Below are positions 63,338 through 64,000 of a DNA stretch of 64,000 bases, in pieces. The stretch's first letter is position 1; each line of letters opens with the position of its first letter. This DNA comes from an uncultured bacterium (GTDB taxonomy: Bacteria > Elusimicrobiota > Elusimicrobia > Elusimicrobiales > Elusimicrobiaceae), in NCBI GenBank assembly GCA_949291365.1, contig CASEVJ010000003.1:1-64000 (forward strand), given 5' to 3'. The translations under genes were made by a program, and so were the position numbers. The notes beneath the pieces are model-generated. The model did no database searches and was not told the origin of the DNA. It worked only from the letters and a program-made list of their open reading frames with translations.

Positions 63338-64000
63338 CTACTGCGGCAGCTGGTCGGCCACTTCGCGGTATACGGCAAAGGTGCCGCGGCGGCCGTCTTT
63401 GACCCAATAGAGCGCTTTGTCTGCTTTTTCAAATAATTCAGCCGCTGTTTGTCCGTCCTGCGGGAACACTGAAATCCCCTGGCTGATGCTTAAGGTAACA
63501 CGCTCTCCGTCTGTGTAGCGGTCTGGTATGGCAATAGCGCCTATGCGGTCTTTGAGACGCTTGGCAATGATTTTGGCCTCTTCCCCGTTGGTGCGCGGCA
63601 GCATAATCACCATTTCGTCCCCGCCGTAACGGCACGGAAAGTCCGTCTGGCGCAAGCTGGTGCGGATAACGCGGCTGACCTCTTTAAGCGCCCAGTCCCC
63701 GATTTGATGCCCGTACGTGTCATTGATTTGCTTGAACAAGTCAATATCCAGCAAAATGACCGACATCACCAAATCAAAACGTTTGGAGCGGTAAATTTCT
63801 TCGGCAAATTTTTCATTGAAGAAACGCCGCACAGGCAGTTTGGTCAGCTCATCGTAGTTGGAAAGCTCCTGCACACGCTCAAACAGCACGGCATTGTCTA
63901 TGGCCAAGGCAATTTGGTTAGAGAACTGTTTTAAGGAAACAAAATCCAAATAATTAATGCGGCGGCGGGAAAGCAAATTGTCAAAAGTTAGAAATCCTAC
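63338..64000 (-). CDS. GAF-GGDEF protein, probable diguanylate cyclase (5' end outside window)
   Basis: Frame of 221 codons open to the right edge, so the gene is truncated at its start. The visible part begins with the end of a GAF domain (GFLTFDNLL...FSNQIALAIDNAVLFERV), then a GGDEF domain (about 165 residues): YDELTKLPVRRFF, DIDLFKQINDTYGHQIGD and RYGGDEMVIMLP. The signature reads GGDEM, keeping the catalytic D-E pair, so synthesis of cyclic di-GMP is plausible. An ATG at 63976 inside the GAF tail is not the true start. Cyclic di-GMP often controls pili, and the gene is next to the Tad locus. Confidence 0.9.
   Translation of the reverse strand, partial: VGFLTFDNLLSRRRINYLDFVSLKQFSNQIALAIDNAVLFERVQELSNYDELTKLPVRRFFNEKFAEEIYRSKRFDLVMSVILLDIDLFKQINDTYGHQIGDWALKEVSRVIRTSLRQTDFPCRYGGDEMVIMLPRTNGEEAKIIAKRLKDRIGAIAIPDRYTDGERVTLSISQGISVFPQDGQTAAELFEKADKALYWVKDGRRGTFAVYREVADQLPQ

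Overview
The window reads as one ordinary chromosomal segment of an anaerobic Gram-negative-type bacterium. Pyruvate:ferredoxin oxidoreductase is present, and an outer membrane is implied by lipoproteins, an OmpA/Pal protein, a secretin and a PorV-like barrel. The gene content and the style of the Tad locus suggest an uncultured gut lineage such as Elusimicrobiota. That placement is inference from general knowledge, not a database result. No transposase, CRISPR array or rRNA gene was seen.

Layout. 0-29 kb is mostly housekeeping in short transcription units, many closed by strong intrinsic terminators: nifJ, an AT-rich GT39-like glycosyltransferase, a protein with 114-bp tandem repeats, an ankyrin protein, a CbpA/DnaJ-type chaperone, an MFS transporter, tRNA-Asn(GTT), three OsmC-family proteins, rimO, a phospholipase-D-like lipoprotein, a SIS protein, an operon of lipoprotein-nadA-nadC-aminotransferase, an AGCS symporter, a MscS channel, pal/ompA, an esterase-like protein, a HEAT-repeat protein and dut. 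Between pal and the esterase gene lies a 0.3-kb AT-rich stretch with five perfect DnaA boxes, the probable chromosomal origin, with no dnaA beside it. Five genes in this half carry an extended -10 element exactly six bases before the ATG and no Shine-Dalgarno sequence, which suggests leaderless transcripts.

29-63 kb is one very large Tad/Flp pilus and secretion locus, all on the minus strand, in three apparent transcription units. Unit 1 (62.7 to 45.2 kb) encodes a 1778-aa exported protein with FlgD-like repeats and a YPNP-type C-terminal domain, a PorV-like outer-membrane protein, two Flp-like pilins, TadE, CpaB, a very short secretin, a CpaE-CpaF fusion ATPase, TadB with a Sec-exported N-terminal domain, TadC, a TPR protein, a HAMP sensor without a kinase, a small membrane protein and a thioredoxin-fold protein. 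Unit 2 (45.2 to 39.6 kb) encodes a sensor kinase, a REC-kinase hybrid and a NarL-type regulator, then a third Flp-like protein (58 aa) and two TadE/TadG-like pseudopilins. Unit 3 (39.6 to 29.4 kb) starts at a near-consensus promoter with a hairpin leader. It encodes six membrane-anchored proteins, most of them large and Gly/Ser/Ala-rich; two are clearly related to each other and none matches a known Tad component. This unit is the best candidate for something undescribed.

The window ends inside a GAF-GGDEF gene that runs off the right edge. No prepilin peptidase (TadV/CpaA) was found, so it must be encoded elsewhere.
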